The position numbers were made by a program, and so were the translations under genes. Below the pieces are notes generated by a model. That model was not told where the DNA came from, did not search any database, and saw nothing but the letters and a program-made list of their open reading frames with translations. From Pseudomonas sp. UBA5706 (GTDB taxonomy: Bacteria; Pseudomonadota; Gammaproteobacteria; Pseudomonadales; Pseudomonadaceae), in NCBI RefSeq assembly GCF_002419965.1, contig NZ_DIHC01000057.1, forward strand, positions 62,001 to 126,000: DNA of 64,000 bases, written 5' to 3'. The number at the start of each line of letters is the position of its first letter. Positions within the stretch are counted from its first letter, which is position 1. Below are positions 23,831-32,023 of the stretch, in pieces.

Positions 23831-25849
23831 TTATGCCTGCTCCAGCTTGTTGACAGGAGTGTTTGCCTGAGCATTGCGGACCGAGTCCAGGATCCTGTGG
23901 TGTTCGCCTTCGATACGTGCCACTTCGGAAGCAGGAACCATGAAGCCCTGATCGTCACGTGCAGCGTGAATGACGAAATAGATGATCGTGCCGGCGAGGC
24001 TCGCGATCGACAGCCACCAGATGTGCCAGATCATTGCAAAACCGAAAACGGTAAGCAGCGCACCCATCACCAGACCGGTTGCCGTGTTGTTCGGCATGTG
24101 GATGTCGGAGTACCTGGCCGGAACCTTGTACGCTTCGCCATCACGTTTGGCTGCGTAGAACGCATCGATCTCTTCAGCCTTCGGCATTTCTGCGAAGTTG
24201 TAGAACGGAGGTGGCGAGGAAGTCGACCACTCCAGGGTGTGGCCATTCCAGGGGTCACCGGTGAGATCGCGGTTCTGATCACGGTCACGGATACTTACGT
24301 ACAGCTGGATCAGTTGGCAGGCAACACCCACCGCGATCAGCATGGCGCCCCAGAAGGCAACGTGCAGGTAAGGAGTCCAGTCCGGGTTATCAGTTGTGTT
24401 CAGGCGACGGGTCATGCCCATGAAGCCCAGCGCGTACAGCGGCATGAATGCCACGTAGAAGCCAGAGATCCAGAACCAGAACGCTGCCTTGCCCCACTTT
24501 TCGTTCAGCTTGAAGCCGAACGCTTTCGGGAACCAGAACGCGAAGCCCGCGATGTAACCGAATACAGCACCACCGATGATCACGTTGTGGAAGTGCGCGA
24601 TCACGAACAGGCTGTTGTGCAGTACGAAGTCAGCGCCCGGCACTGCCAGCAGTACACCGGTCATACCACCAATGGAGAAGGTGACCATGAAGCCCAGGGT
24701 CCACATGACGGGTGCAGTGAAGCGCAGACGTCCCTGGTAGATCGTGAACAGCCAGTTGAACAGTTTCACACCCGTCGGGATGGAGATCAGCATCGTCGCC
24801 AGTCCGAAGAAGGCGTTGACACTTGCACCCGAGCCCATGGTGAAGAAGTGGTGCAGCCAGACCATGAAGCCCAGTACGGAGATCGCACCCGAGGCGTAGA
24901 TCATCGAATGGTGGCCGAACAAGCGCTTGCCGGTGAACGTCGAGATAACCTCGGAGAAAACACCGAACGCCGGCAGGATGAGGATGTAAACCTCAGGGTG
25001 ACCCCATGCCCAGAACAGGTTCACGTACATCATTGGGTTACCACCCAATTCGTTCGTGAAGATATGGAAGTCCAGGTAACGGTCAAGAGTCAGCAGCGCC
25101 AAGGTCGCGGTCAGGATCGGGAATGAAGCCACGATCAGGACGTTGGCCCAGGTGCAGGTCCAGGTGAAGATAGGCATGTCCATCATTTTCATGCCAGGCG
25201 CACGCATCTTCAGAACGGTAACCAGGAAGTTAACGCCCGTCAGTGTCGTACCCAAACCTGATAGCTGAAGTGCCCAGATGTAGTAATCCACACCCACGCC
25301 CGGGCTGTAGCCCAGTTCAGACAGCGGTGGATAAGCAACCCAACCTGTACGTGCGAATTCGCCGACACCCAGGGACACGTTCACCAGAACCACACCGGAG
25401 ATCAGCAGGTACAGGGACAGGGAGTTCAGGAACGGGAACGCAACGTCGCGAGCGCCGATCTGCAGAGGCAGAACGATGTTCATCAGACCGGTGAAGAATG
25501 GCATCGCCATGAAAATGATCATGATCACACCGTGAGCGGTGAAGATCTGGTCATAGTGTTCAGGCGGCAGATAGCCAGGCGACCCTTCAGTGGCCAGGGC
25601 CAGTTGGGAACGCATCATCACGGCGTCAGCAAAACCGCGAATCAACATGACCATGGCGATGGCGATGTACATCACACCGATTTTCTTATGGTCAACCGAT
25701 GTCAGCCACTCGGTCCACAAGTAGGTCCATTTCTTGAAATACGTGATCAGACCGAGCACCGCCACACCGCCAATAGCGATCATGGCAAGCGTGATCATGA
25801 CTATCGGTTCGTGAAACGGTATCGCGTCCAGACTTAATTTACCAAACAT
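23831..25849 (-). CDS. cyoB: Cytochrome bo3 ubiquinol oxidase subunit I
   Basis: 672-residue catalytic haem-copper oxidase subunit that reduces O2 with ubiquinol electrons and pumps protons. The active-site motifs are intact: WGHPEVYILILP (CuB His and the cross-linked Tyr), VWLHHFF (the CuB His pair) and IAHFHNVIIGG (haem o3 and haem b ligands). Length and the two extra terminal helices are typical of CyoB. Confidence 0.98.
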   Translation of the reverse strand: MFGKLSLDAIPFHEPIVMITLAMIAIGGVAVLGLITYFKKWTYLWTEWLTSVDHKKIGVMYIAIAMVMLIRGFADAVMMRSQLALATEGSPGYLPPEHYDQIFTAHGVIMIIFMAMPFFTGLMNIVLPLQIGARDVAFPFLNSLSLYLLISGVVLVNVSLGVGEFARTGWVAYPPLSELGYSPGVGVDYYIWALQLSGLGTTLTGVNFLVTVLKMRAPGMKMMDMPIFTWTCTWANVLIVASFPILTATLALLTLDRYLDFHIFTNELGGNPMMYVNLFWAWGHPEVYILILPAFGVFSEVISTFTGKRLFGHHSMIYASGAISVLGFMVWLHHFFTMGSGASVNAFFGLATMLISIPTGVKLFNWLFTIYQGRLRFTAPVMWTLGFMVTFSIGGMTGVLLAVPGADFVLHNSLFVIAHFHNVIIGGAVFGYIAGFAFWFPKAFGFKLNEKWGKAAFWFWISGFYVAFMPLYALGFMGMTRRLNTTDNPDWTPYLHVAFWGAMLIAVGVACQLIQLYVSIRDRDQNRDLTGDPWNGHTLEWSTSSPPPFYNFAEMPKAEEIDAFYAAKRDGEAYKVPARYSDIHMPNNTATGLVMGALLTVFGFAMIWHIWWLSIASLAGTIIYFVIHAARDDQGFMVPASEVARIEGEHHRILDSVRNAQANTPVNKLEQA

Positions 25850-25852
25850 CGT

Positions 25853-26788
25853 TTACTCCTCTGCCTGCGCAGCTGAATGCTTACCCATGTCCATCCCTTC
25901 CGTACCGGCCACTTCTTTCTTCTCGTGAACAATCTTGCCCGGCTTCATACCTTCATACTTATCGATGATAGTCTGGAACAGGTTTGGAGCGACTGCAGAG
26001 TAGAGTTCAACGGGGTTGCGTTCGCTAGGTTTGGCCAATGCAGCGTATTCAGCCGTTCCCAGCTGTTTAGGTGAACTCTTGACTTCGGCAACCCAGGCAT
26101 CGAAGTCTGCCTGTGAAGTGGCGGTTGCCTTGAATTTCATGCCGGTGAAGCCCGCGCCGCTGTAGTTGGCGGAGATACCGTCGAATTCGCCATTTTCATT
26201 GGCGATCAAGTGCAGCTTGGTCTGCATGCCGGCCATGGCGTAGATCTGGCCGCCCAGTGCCGGGATGAAGAACGAGTTCATGACCGCATCGGAAGTAATG
26301 CGGAAATTGACCGGCGTGTTGGCCGGGAACACGATCTTGTTAACGGTGGCGATGCCCTGTTCCGGGTAGATGAACAGCCACTTCCAATCCAGCGCCACTA
26401 CCTCGATGGTCACCGGTTTGACGTCGGACTCAAGCGGACGGTAAGGGTCCAGCGCATGGGTCGACTTGTAGGTGAAGTAACCAAGAATGGCGATGATGAT
26501 CATCGGGATCACCCACACGATCAGTTCGATTCGGGTCGAATGCGCCCAATCGGGGGTGTAAGTGGCCTTCTTGTTCGACGCGCGATACTTCCAGGCGAAG
26601 ATGATGGTCATGCAAATGACCGGCACCACCACTAGCAGCATGAGCAAAGTAGCCGTGACGATCAGGTCACGCTCTTGCACGCCAATATGGCCCTTGGGAT
26701 CCAGCAGGGTGTAATCGCACCCGCTGAGCAGGAGCATGCTGAAAAGGGCCAAGAAGCCAAAAAACCTGGGGTACCTTTTTTTACTCAT
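25853..26788 (-). CDS. cyoA: Cytochrome bo3 ubiquinol oxidase subunit II (lipoprotein)
   Basis: 311 residues. A lipoprotein signal (FLALFSMLLLSGC) is followed by two transmembrane helices and the cupredoxin-like periplasmic domain (VTIEVVALDWKWLFIYPEQGIATVN), without CuA ligands as expected for a quinol oxidase. The ATG at 26788 is set by GAGGT seven bases upstream and by the lipobox position; the open frame continues to 27007 but encodes nothing signal-like. First gene of the operon. Confidence 0.97.
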   Translation of the reverse strand: MSKKRYPRFFGFLALFSMLLLSGCDYTLLDPKGHIGVQERDLIVTATLLMLLVVVPVICMTIIFAWKYRASNKKATYTPDWAHSTRIELIVWVIPMIIIAILGYFTYKSTHALDPYRPLESDVKPVTIEVVALDWKWLFIYPEQGIATVNKIVFPANTPVNFRITSDAVMNSFFIPALGGQIYAMAGMQTKLHLIANENGEFDGISANYSGAGFTGMKFKATATSQADFDAWVAEVKSSPKQLGTAEYAALAKPSERNPVELYSAVAPNLFQTIIDKYEGMKPGKIVHEKKEVAGTEGMDMGKHSAAQAEE

Positions 26789-27199
26789 CTCACGACCTCT
26801 AAAAGCAGCTTTCGCATCGCAGTTGGGTTTCGATCGCCAACACTTCACCCTGCCAGGTGCTGGCAAATTCTTTGGATTGAACAGGGGCCTGTCAGGAAGC
26901 GTGCGGCCTCGTAACAAATCCAGGTGCTGCAGTGGTTTCTTATTCGAATGGTGGCAACCGCCATGCGGTCCAAATCCCTTTGCGCAGACATTCGGAATTT
27001 GACTCAAGAGGCCATCCAGACGGCGTCTACAAAGGCGTAAAAAACGCTTTCCGACCTCGATTTACGCCGCCTCCAAGAGAAGGGGGCGTTAAGTGGGGGC
27101 GATTGTAGATACGTAAAGTTTTATTGACTATGAGTTTCTGCGCAACAGTTAATTTCCGGATCGGTAAGAATGCGCGCATATGCCGCACCCGAAAAAACC
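26789..27199. other. Leader/promoter region of the cyo operon
   Basis: About 410 bp without a gene. It contains an 8-bp inverted repeat GGCGTAAA / TTTACGCC (about 27034-27071) and an AT-rich stretch at 27110-27130 that could hold the cyo promoter. No ANR-type site was recognised with confidence. Confidence 0.4.
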
Positions 27200-27242
27200 G
27201 CAAAGGCCCTAAATTTACTAAGGAATTCGGGGCCTTTTTTTC
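27200..27242. terminator. Terminator downstream of dsbB
   Basis: AAAGGCCC / GGGCCTTT stem with an AT-rich loop and T or A runs on both sides, 16 bp past the dsbB stop; usable in either direction. Confidence 0.85.
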
Positions 27243-27257
27243 CGCAACACTTTGTAA

Positions 27258-27767
27258 TCAACGTGCTTTCAGACGGTTGCGGACGATACCGACTGGTACC
27301 AGAATCACGGTGAGAACGAAAGCGATCAATGCCCACTGAGCAAGCGACAGTCCGAAAACTGGCGGATATGGCGTCTCGCAGAAGCCAGCCACCTGAAAGC
27401 CAAGGGGAAACAGGGAGGCCAGTGGCAGGCCATCGACGATCGGCTGCAACACATCGATACCGCAGCTTTCGGTGGGATGGCTCTGAATCCACACATGGCG
27501 CCCGGCAGCAATCACGCCTCCCACAGCGCTGAGCGTGACCAGTACTTCACAGATGCTCAGGCTCAAGCGACCCGGCATGGCCGCGCCAATGAACGCGAAA
27601 ATGGCAATGAACAATAGTGCGTAGCGTTGCAGTATGCACAGGGGGCAAGGTGCCTCGCCCAGCACGACCTGCATGTAAAGCGCCCCGCCGATCAGTGCGA
27701 GACAGATGATCCCTAGCAGGGACAGGAACTGCTTTTCGCGTCGCAGGTAAACAATCTCGTCAGTCAT
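27258..27767 (-). CDS. dsbB: Disulfide bond formation protein B
   Basis: 169-residue four-helix membrane protein that reoxidises DsbA and passes electrons to quinone. The first redox pair CPLC lies after the first helix and the second pair is supplied by CGIDVL and GFCETPYPP in the second periplasmic loop; the quinone-proximal Arg (LQRYALL) is present. It lies just upstream of the cyo promoter region but is separated from it by a terminator. Confidence 0.95.
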   Translation of the reverse strand: MTDEIVYLRREKQFLSLLGIICLALIGGALYMQVVLGEAPCPLCILQRYALLFIAIFAFIGAAMPGRLSLSICEVLVTLSAVGGVIAAGRHVWIQSHPTESCGIDVLQPIVDGLPLASLFPLGFQVAGFCETPYPPVFGLSLAQWALIAFVLTVILVPVGIVRNRLKAR

Positions 27768-27949
27768 TCACATACCCTTTGAATGTGGTGTCCTTGCAGA
27801 TCGACAGATCCACCTCGTTGCGTGCCACGCAGTGCCCGCAAAGCCGACAATTCTACCATCGTCGCAGCGGCCCGCCGGAGCAGATGGTGAGCACGGGCGC
27901 ATTAGCCGGATATTAACCGTGTCACGTAACACCGGCGGGCACCAGAGAC

Positions 27950-28050
27950 GACCCTTCCCTATATAGGAACATGCGACCCTTTGCCGCGGTAGCTGGTCGA
28001 GCCACGCTTCTTATATATAGAAGGATGCGTCCATTTGTCGCAGCCCCTGC
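27950..28050. repeat. Two diverged copies of a palindromic element
   Basis: Between dsbB and hmp. Copy 1 is centred on TTCCCTATATAGGAA (about 27956-27970) followed by CATGCGACCC and TTTGCCGC; copy 2 is centred on CTTCTTATATATAGAAG (about 28008-28024) followed by GATGCGTCC and ATTTGTCGC. Both are AU-rich palindromes in a GC-rich setting, 53 bp apart. Function unknown. Confidence 0.6.
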
Positions 28051-28063
28051 ATCACTTGAATAC

Positions 28064-29245
28064 TCACTCCAGTGCTGACGCTGGTCCGAAGAATTCATAA
28101 TGCATTTGCTTGTCCGGCACGCCTGCCGCTCGCAGTTGGCGTTTGACTGCGGCCATAAAGCCCTTCGGCCCCAGAAAGTAAGCGTCCAGGTCACGATTGG
28201 CTGGCAGCCACTGCTCCAACTGCGCCTGATCCAGCAACCCTGCTGCATGAGCCGCGGGGCTAATGCCGTCATCTTCGCTGTAAAGGTAAAAAAGTTTGAG
28301 CTGTGGATGCTTGCCCGCCAGCTCTTCGACCCAGTCGCGGAAGGCGTGAACCGCGCCATTACGTGCGCAGTGGATGAAGTGAACCGGCCGCTGGGTTTCC
28401 ACTGCTGCCTCCAGCATCGTCAGCGTAGGTGTAATACCCACGCCCCCGCTGATCAGCACCAGAGGCTTGTTGCTAGCCTCAAGTGTGAATTCGCCCGAAG
28501 GCGGAAACAAATTGATGCTGCCTCCGACTTGCAGTTGATCGTGCAGATAGTTGGACGCCCGACCATCGGGTACGCGCTTGACGCTGATGCGGTACTGGTT
28601 ATTCCTCGCTCGTGCCGACAACGAATAGTTGCGCCGAATCTCTTCGCCATCGAGGAACAGTTGCAAACCAATGTACTGGCCCGCGGTGAAGTCAAGGATC
28701 GCCTGGCCATCGACCGGAGCAAAGTAGAACGAGGTGATCTCGGCACTTTCCGGCATCCTGGCCACCACCTTGAACGCACGGGCACCGCGCCAGCCACCGG
28801 GGGCGCGGGCTTTTTCGTCATAGAGGGCGGTTTCATGGCCGATGAGGATGTCGGCCAGTTGCTGGTAAGCGTTGCCCCAGGCACCGATGACCTCATCGGT
28901 GGCGATATCGGCACCCAGCACTTCCCGGATCGCTTGCAGCAGACATTCACCCACGAGGGGGTAATGCTCGGGCAGAATCTGCAAGGCGACATGCTTGTTG
29001 ATGATCCTGGAAACCAGATCGCCCAGCTGTTCGAGCTGATCGATGTGCCGTGCATACATCAGTACGCCATTGGCCAACGCTCGAGGCTGATCACCGCTCG
29101 CTTGATGGGCTTGGTTGAACAACGGCTGGACCTGGGGATAGGTGTTGAGCAGCTTGCTGTAGAAATGAGTAGTCAGCGCCTCGCCGCCGCTTTCCAGCAG
29201 CGGCACAGTGGATTTGACGATGGCACGATCCGATGCATTCAACAT
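28064..29245 (-). CDS. hmp: Flavohaemoglobin / nitric oxide dioxygenase
   Basis: 393 residues. It converts NO and O2 to nitrate in the cytoplasm. The N-terminal globin domain (proximal His in KHVALQILPEHYPLVGECLL) is followed by an FAD-binding domain (RRNYSLSARA) and an NAD-binding domain (LISGGVGITPTLTMLEAA). The ATG at 29245 has AAGGA six bases upstream; the longer frame to 29305 is in the regulatory region. A candidate sigma54 promoter and a NorR-type site lie upstream, but no fhpR/norR gene is adjacent. Confidence 0.97.
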   Translation of the reverse strand: MLNASDRAIVKSTVPLLESGGEALTTHFYSKLLNTYPQVQPLFNQAHQASGDQPRALANGVLMYARHIDQLEQLGDLVSRIINKHVALQILPEHYPLVGECLLQAIREVLGADIATDEVIGAWGNAYQQLADILIGHETALYDEKARAPGGWRGARAFKVVARMPESAEITSFYFAPVDGQAILDFTAGQYIGLQLFLDGEEIRRNYSLSARARNNQYRISVKRVPDGRASNYLHDQLQVGGSINLFPPSGEFTLEASNKPLVLISGGVGITPTLTMLEAAVETQRPVHFIHCARNGAVHAFRDWVEELAGKHPQLKLFYLYSEDDGISPAAHAAGLLDQAQLEQWLPANRDLDAYFLGPKGFMAAVKRQLRAAGVPDKQMHYEFFGPASALE

Positions 29246-29288
29246 GGGGATTCCTTGAACATGATTGAAAAATGAATGCCTTGTCTGT

Positions 29289-29304
29289 ATCAGGAAGCGT
29301 GCCA
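29289..29304 (-). promoter_or_regulatory. Candidate sigma54 (-24/-12) promoter of hmp
   Basis: On the minus strand TGGCACG (29298-29304) matches the -24 consensus exactly; after four bases, CTGAT stands where TTGCW is expected, so the -12 element is only partly conserved (GA instead of GC). Transcription would start near 29277, about 30 bp before the ATG. Flavohaemoglobin genes in Pseudomonas are known targets of the sigma54 activator FhpR/NorR. Confidence 0.55.
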
Positions 29305-29344
29305 CAACAAATAGTCTTAAAAATCAAATCGATATGATATTAAA

Positions 29345-29355
29345 GTCATTTTGAC
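29345..29355. promoter_or_regulatory. Candidate NorR/FhpR binding site
   Basis: GTCATTTTGAC fits the NorR core GT-N7-AC and is part of the longer palindrome AGTCA-TTT-TGACT. It lies about 70 bp upstream of the predicted hmp start, a proper distance for an enhancer-binding activator. Only one site was found, whereas NorR promoters often have three. Confidence 0.45.
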
Positions 29356-29533
29356 TACAGATATGTGCAGTCATAAACACCTCCAAGGAGTCTTTTTGAC
29401 AGCGATCGCAGCGCCTGCGCTTTCCAGTCCACACCAAAAAGGTTAAAGCCAGCCTGCTGAGAGTCGATACACCGTTATCGACGGCTGTTTGCGCGCTCTG
29501 GCGCATTCAGACACTGCATGAAAGAAGGTTAAT

Positions 29534-30430
29534 ATGTCCAAAAACGCTCGAGCAGATTCGCTCTCGCTGCTGCTCTTCACGCTACGTAGCGGAAAGTTGA
29601 TGGCGATCAACCTGCTCAAGGTCAGTGAGATCATTCCCTGCCCTCCCCTCACCCGGCTGCCCGAATCGCACCCGCACGTCAAAGGCGTGGCGACATTGCG
29701 CGGCAACTCGTTATCGGTAATTGACCTGAGCCGCGCGATTGGAGAACGTCCGCTGGTCGACCCCCACGGCGGCTGCCTTATCGTGACCGATGTCAGCCGC
29801 TCCAAGCAGGGGTTGCACGTGCAGGCGGTGAGCAAGATCGTCCATTGCCTGACCACGGACATCCGTCCGCCGCCCTTCGGCTCGGGCAACAAGTCGTTCA
29901 TCACAGGCGTCACCCAGGTGGATGGCACGCTGGTGCAGGTGCTGGACATCGAGAAGGTCATTCATGGTATCGCTCCAGCGCAGATCCTCGCCGAATCCAC
30001 AGAACTCAGCACCGCAGATGCCGAGGTCCTGACCAAGGCGCGGATTCTGGTCGTCGATGACAGCCAGGTCGCGCTGCAACAGTCGGTCATCACCCTGCGC
30101 AACCTGGGGCTTGACTGCCATACCGCGCGCAGTGCCCGCGAGGCGATCGACCAGCTGCTGGACCTGCAAGGTACGGCGCAGCAGATCAACGTGGTGGTCT
30201 CCGATATCGAGATGTCGGAGATGGACGGCTATGCGCTCACCCGCACCCTGCGCGAGACTCCGGACTTTCAAGAGCTCTACGTATTGCTGCACACTTCGCT
30301 GGACAGCGCGATGAACGCCGAAAAAGCCAAGGCGGCGGGCGCCAACGCGGTGCTAACCAAATTTTCCTCGCCCGAGCTGACACGATGCTTGATCGAAGCC
30401 GCACGTACGGTCGAAGCCCAAGGGATCTGA
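29534..30430 (+). CDS. cheV: Chemotaxis coupling protein CheV (CheW-REC)
   Basis: 298-residue cytoplasmic signalling adaptor. The N-terminal CheW domain (about residues 10-150; LLLFTLRSGKLMAINLLKVSEII, VKGVATLRGNSLSVIDLS) couples chemoreceptors to CheA. The C-terminal receiver domain (about 170-295) has the acidic pair VVDDS, the phosphoacceptor Asp in VVVSDIEMSEMDGY, a Thr/Ser switch in LLHTS and the Lys in LTKFSS. It stands alone, away from the main chemotaxis cluster, as is usual for Pseudomonas cheV paralogues. Confidence 0.93.
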   Translation: MSKNARADSLSLLLFTLRSGKLMAINLLKVSEIIPCPPLTRLPESHPHVKGVATLRGNSLSVIDLSRAIGERPLVDPHGGCLIVTDVSRSKQGLHVQAVSKIVHCLTTDIRPPPFGSGNKSFITGVTQVDGTLVQVLDIEKVIHGIAPAQILAESTELSTADAEVLTKARILVVDDSQVALQQSVITLRNLGLDCHTARSAREAIDQLLDLQGTAQQINVVVSDIEMSEMDGYALTRTLRETPDFQELYVLLHTSLDSAMNAEKAKAAGANAVLTKFSSPELTRCLIEAARTVEAQGI

Positions 30431-30933
30431 GACCCGCCCCGGACGACGCATCCAGCGCTCACTACTGGCTGATGCGTCGCGACCTCACTCAGCCCCTTCG
30501 CGCAGGGACCTGGCCGCAGTCACTGCGCACAGTGCCCGTCAGCGCCGAAAACGCCAGCGCCGTCCACCAATTGCTGATGCTGGGGACCGAACTGGGTGGC
30601 GGGCGCGTGCCAGCGTTCGAAACGTGGCTGAGCGGCTTTGAGAACGATCCGGAATTCGATCCGCGGCTGTGCTTCGTCGTGCACGATCCGTTTGGCGTGG
30701 CAGCAGTGGCGCAATGCTGGACCAGTTCATTCATCCGCAACCTGGTGGTTCATCCTCGTGCTCAGGGACGTGGCGTGGCGCTTGCCGTACTGCGTCGGGT
30801 GTTCGAGGCCTTTGCCGAACGTCACGAAAGACAGGTCGATCTCAAGGTCATGGAGAGCAATCTGACTGCCCGCCGCGTATATGAGCGCGCCGGTATGCAG
30901 TATGTGGAACGCTGCGAACTGGAACCGCGCTGA
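30385..30933 (+). CDS. GNAT-family N-acetyltransferase
   Basis: 182 residues from the ATG at 30385, which overlaps the cheV end by 46 bp; a 153-residue form from ATG 30472 is possible but would cut into a stretch (YWLMRRDLTQPL) that looks conserved. The acetyl-CoA-binding motif A is clear: RNLVVHPRAQGRGVALAVLRRVF, followed by VMESNLTARRVYERAGM. Substrate unknown. The overlap with cheV suggests cotranscription rather than shared function. Confidence 0.85.
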   Translation: MLDRSRTYGRSPRDLRPAPDDASSAHYWLMRRDLTQPLRAGTWPQSLRTVPVSAENASAVHQLLMLGTELGGGRVPAFETWLSGFENDPEFDPRLCFVVHDPFGVAAVAQCWTSSFIRNLVVHPRAQGRGVALAVLRRVFEAFAERHERQVDLKVMESNLTARRVYERAGMQYVERCELEPR

Positions 30934-30978
30934 ACCAGTCAAACTGACGGTCATTGAACTGATAAAGAACCGATAGAG

Positions 30979-31308
30979 ATGCGCGTGAAACGAATCATCC
31001 TGCTGTTACTGGGCCTGACCGCAGTCGTCGGTCAAGCCAATGCCTCGAGTGCGGATGCCTGGAAAGCATCCAACAAGGCGCTGCTGGACGGATGCATTGC
31101 TGCCAGTTCATTGAAGAACGCCAAGCCCGCCGGGGCAATCGCGATGTTCGATGACAGCGTGGGGTACGACGCGCTGTTGATCAAGGGCCAGTACAAGCAG
31201 GCGTTCATGAAGAACAGGCCCGGTACCGAACTGTGCCTATACGACCGCAAGAACAACAAAGCGCTGATCACCGAGTGGGATAACGTGACGACGTTGCCTA
31301 ATAAGTAG
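30979..31308 (+). CDS. Small secreted hypothetical protein
   Basis: 109 residues with a Sec signal (KRIILLLLGLTAVVGQANA/SS). The mature part of about 85 residues has two cysteines (DGCIAASS and ELCLYDRKN) that could form a disulfide in the periplasm, and the sequence MFDDSVGYDALLIKGQYKQAFM. No family was recognised. It follows the GNAT gene by 45 bp on the same strand. Confidence 0.75.
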   Translation: MRVKRIILLLLGLTAVVGQANASSADAWKASNKALLDGCIAASSLKNAKPAGAIAMFDDSVGYDALLIKGQYKQAFMKNRPGTELCLYDRKNNKALITEWDNVTTLPNK

Positions 31309-31347
31309 TTTTTCGACGCGACCCTTGTCGGCGAGTAAGAGGCATCC

Positions 31348-31570
31348 ATGACAAGCGTCGCGGTCGTGCTTTTCCCCCATGTCCAGTCTTTGGCGCCGCC
31401 GGGCCTCTCGACGTGTTCGCCGAAGCCAATCGTTTCGTAGCCGAGGAAGAAGGCCACCGATAGTCACCATCGGCGCCACGCGCTACCCGATCATTGCCGC
31501 GCGGACGCGGCTGGTCTTCAGTCAGCGCCTGGGGTGACGCCAACACAGTATCGGGACAGCTTTCGCAAGC
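31348..31570 (+). pseudogene. Frameshifted 5' remnant of a GlxA-type (DJ-1/PfpI + AraC) regulator
   Basis: Three consecutive frames give a typical GlxA opening: MTSVAVVLFPHVQSL, then AAGPLDVFAEANRFVAEEEG in the next frame, then IVTIGATRYPIIAARTRLV in another, and finally DANTVSGQL. Intact family members read LDVAGPLDVFAEANR and so on without breaks. At least two indels and loss of the AraC DNA-binding part make it a dead fragment. The region up to 31680 holds nothing else. Confidence 0.75.
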
Positions 31571-31680
31571 AGGGTTGAACAGGGAGCGCCTGTGGAAGCG
31601 ACCACAGGGTAAGTGCCCGGGCAGCAGATTTGAGCACTCTGCCCCGCACCGACAGTTATCCGGCTTTCGCGCGCAGTCGG

Positions 31681-31917
31681 TCAGCGCTTGCCCATCGAGC
31701 GCCGAGTGCCCGATGGCGCGGCGCCGGGACGCTTGTCGTGGTTCGACTTGCCCGGCCCTTTGTAGTGCGCCGGTTCTTTCTTGGCCTGCAACAGCTCGCC
31801 CGGTTTGAACGGAAAACTGAACGATGCGATCACCGGTTTCTTCTCCCCGCCCTCAGAAGTAGCAACTTCGGTTTCGACGGCAATGTCGGGAGCTGGCGTG
31901 TGTTCGGGAGTGGTCAT
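31681..31917 (-). CDS. Small basic hypothetical protein
   Basis: 78 residues, hydrophilic, with an acidic N-terminal half and a strongly basic C-terminus (KKEPAHYKGPGKSNHDKRPG ... TRRSMGKR). The core SFSFPFKPGELLQAKKEP is the most protein-like part. GGAG five bases before the ATG at 31917 supports translation; the longer frame to 31980 is less likely. No known domain. The basic tail suggests nucleic-acid or ribosome binding (guess). Confidence 0.6.
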   Translation of the reverse strand: MTTPEHTPAPDIAVETEVATSEGGEKKPVIASFSFPFKPGELLQAKKEPAHYKGPGKSNHDKRPGAAPSGTRRSMGKR

Positions 31918-32023
31918 GGAAGCTCCGTGATCGCAAACGGTCGATGGGTAAACAGGCCGAGCCCGCAAGCCGCGCAGCATACCTCAATCCCCACGCAACC
32001 GCCTGTGGCAACCGAGCGATGGT

